Origin: Pithys albifrons albifrons
Taxonomy: Eukaryota > Chordata > Aves > Passeriformes > Thamnophilidae
NCBI RefSeq assembly: GCF_047495875.1
Contig: NC_092497.1
Coordinates: forward strand, 79,329,749 to 79,393,748
DNA: 64,000 nt
Reading direction: 5' to 3'
Position numbers and translations under genes: made by a program. Below the pieces are notes generated by a model, which saw only the letters and a program-made list of their open reading frames with translations, made no database searches and had not been told where the DNA came from. Shown here in pieces: positions 62,185-64,000 of the stretch (position 1 is the stretch's first letter; every line of letters begins with the position of its first letter).

Positions 62185-62541
62185 AAAGAAAGGAAAAGAA
62201 ATGGAAAGGAAAGGAAAGGAAAGGAAAGGAAAGGAAAGGAAAGGAAAGGAAAGGAAAGAAAGGAAAGGAAAGGAAAGGAAAGGAAAGGAAAGGAAAGGAA
62301 AGGAAAGGAAAGGAAAGGAAAGGAAAGGAAAGGAAAGGAAAGGAAAGGAAAGGAAAGGAAAGGAAAGGAAAGGAAAGGAAAGGAAAGGAAAGGAAAGGAA
62401 AGGAAAGGAAAGGAAAGGAAAGGAGGAAAAGAAAAGAAAAGAAAAGAAAAGAAAAGAAAAGAAAAGAAAAGAAAAGAAAAGAAAAGAAAAGAAAAGAAAA
62501 GAAAAGAAAAGAAAAGAAAAGAAAAGAAAAAAAGAAAAGAA
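62185..62541. repeat. Compound (AAAGG)n / (AAAAG)n microsatellite
   Basis: About 220 bp of pure AAAGG (to about 62422) switch abruptly to about 115 bp of AAAAG. One strand is entirely purine over some 340 bp. Long frames (165, 151 and 210 codons) reading Lys/Gly/Glu or Phe/Leu/Ser repeats are artefacts. Confidence 0.97.
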
Positions 62542-63783
62542 ACACTATCTAAAATTTTCAAGCAAGTTTTTGTTTACCTTGAAAGACATCAGGGCAAGAA
62601 TGCTGAATAACAAGGCATAATTCAGCATGACAATTTATGAGATCACCTCAGCTCTTCCTCACATCTTTTACTTCTTAATCCTCTGATCTGGTTTATACTA
62701 ATGATAACTAGCTTACTTTCTAAGAGTCTTATTGTTAACAAGATACAAGACAATTCTGTTTGGCCAGTCTGGATTGCAGCATATCTTTTATTTGTTTTTT
62801 GACCATGCCCCATCAATTTAAGTAGTCTTTTGCTTCCTCTTAGTTTTTTTAAAAGAAGATTCAAACTAGTGGCACTTAGACCACATAAACAGTGTCTTCA
62901 CATATAATTTACTATTCCTGAGATATAGATGGTCATCTCTGTTTCTCATTTGCAGCACACAGAGTAGGTAGCTACAGAACAGAAATAGATTGGATACAGG
63001 AAGTTCTTATTGAATACATTAGAAGTTCTCTTTCTGCCTTGAGGCTGTATTAACTAAAATGTAGGCACTGTTACTTTGTTGTGTAGTAAAATTTGTAACT
63101 TCTGCTCTCTGTGTAGGGTTTGCATTACAAATTTAAATATGTCAAACATAACAGGAGAAATATTTTTTCTCCACTTGTCATTATAATCTCTAAATTATTA
63201 GCATAGATTGTTAATTACCTTTCCATTATTTGTGTTGTGAGACAACAGTTAATCCACGTGCCACACATACTGATACTCTGATACTGCCACCAGGCTGGTC
63301 TTGATTTGATAAATTCCAGCCTTAATCTGGTAAATAATCTTGAAAAATTTTAAAAGGGAGTGAAAAAGCAAAACAGATGCATGTTATGAAATGGTAATAT
63401 CTCCTCCTACAGGAAAAAAACCAACACAAAAACAAAAAACCAAAGGAACCAAACAAAAATCCTAAATCAACAAACAAACCCCCAAATCAAACAAAACAAA
63501 AACAAAAACACACACAAAAATAAAAATCAGGAAGCAAAAAAAAAAAGGAAGAAAAAATAAAGAGAAACAACATCAGGACACAGGGAACACACACTAGGTA
63601 GAAAAAATGGAGGAGAACCCAGCATCTGCAAAATTACTTTCAAGGCTGCAAATTACATTCCTTGCTGATCAGAAAAATCACTGTCATGACACTATGCCTA
63701 AGTACAGCATAAGATCTGTCATACTCCCAGAATATTGTGACACTAAGGAAAAAATGAAAGCCAGACATAAAAGAAAAAGCTCT
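62542..63783. other. Unannotated DNA
   Basis: An A/C-rich patch of repeated CAAA units spans 63417-63520. No supported gene. Confidence 0.4.
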
Positions 63784-64000
63784 TATAGAATCATAGAATG
63801 GTTTGGGTTGAAGAGACCTTAAAGATCATCTAGTTCCAAGTCCCCTAACAAGGGCAGGGACATTTTCCATTAGACCAGGTTGCTCAGAGCCCCATCCAAC
63901 CTGGCCTTGAACACTGTCAGGGACAGAGAGTCCACAGCTTCTCTGGGACACTTCTCTCACCCTCACAGAGAAGAATCTGTTTTATCTACGGAACAGTACA
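63784..64000 (-). mobile_element. CR1 LINE 3' end, minus strand, runs off the window
   Basis: TTATAGAATCATAGAATGG at the left is the reverse complement of the CR1 terminus. It is followed by GGTTTGGGTTGAAGAGACC, CATCCAACCTGGCCTTGAAC and CACCCTCACAGAGAAGAAT, all of the CR1 3' region in antisense. The element continues beyond 64000, so its length is unknown. Confidence 0.93.

Noticed and set aside
61913..62620. Long reading frames (165, 151 and 210 codons) of Lys/Gly/Glu or Phe/Ser/Leu repeats
   Set aside because: They arise from the five-base microsatellite, whose unit length keeps several frames free of stops.

Overview
The window looks like bird nuclear DNA. It is AT-rich and gene-poor. It carries CR1 LINEs that end in the avian octamer-type 3' repeat (GATTCTATGATTCTATG), many solo LTRs of avian endogenous-retrovirus type, and a near full-length RTE-clade LINE with a (ATG)n tail. 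From memory the RTE element resembles AviRTE, a family reported from several tropical bird lineages and from filarial nematodes. That family name, and any narrower host such as a suboscine passerine, is inference and not proved here.

Host genes. The best host signal is the 3' end of an unrecognised protein-coding gene on the + strand. A 149-bp internal exon (11036-11184) is followed by a terminal coding exon (13595-13727, TAA stop). The splice sites are good and the phases match exactly. Weaker single-exon candidates lie at 25233-25321 (+), 37772-37975 (-) and 38562-38654 (-). Most of the rest looks intronic or intergenic.

Mobile elements, left to right: LTR family A (677-1313); LTR family B (about 1690-2527); an ERVL-type LTR (15194-15663); LTR family C, minus strand, TSD CCAGT (16807-17504); LTR family B, TSD CAACT (20139-20956); LTR family D, minus strand, TSD CCTTT (24643-25169); the RTE LINE (27605-31643, 12-bp TSD); a shortened family A LTR (32839-33064); a decayed CR1 (39520-40075); a minus-strand CR1 with a foreign insertion (42386-43495); LTR family C, TSD CAGTA (47019-47645); a minus-strand SINE with a 5S-rRNA-like head (49466-49765); an LTR invaded by another LTR (about 51440-52565); a 76-bp SINE/RTE tail with a perfect 12-bp TSD (57493-57568); a CR1 ORF2 copy (about 59257-61706); and a CR1 3' end running off the right edge (63784-64000). 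No retroviral gag, pol or env reading frame was found, so all LTRs appear solo.

The most interesting system is the RTE LINE and its apparent SINE partner. The SINE joins a 5S-rRNA-like promoter head to a block about 130 bp long that matches the LINE 5' region, then to the last ~35 bp of the LINE. It therefore looks like a parasite of the LINE machinery assembled from both ends of its host element. Both reverse-transcriptase genes in the window (RTE and CR1) are broken and cannot encode complete proteins.

Simple repeats include a pure (CTTT)n tract (40200-40358), a compound (AAAGG)n/(AAAAG)n tract (62185-62541) and a G-rich run with quadruplex potential (43651-43677).
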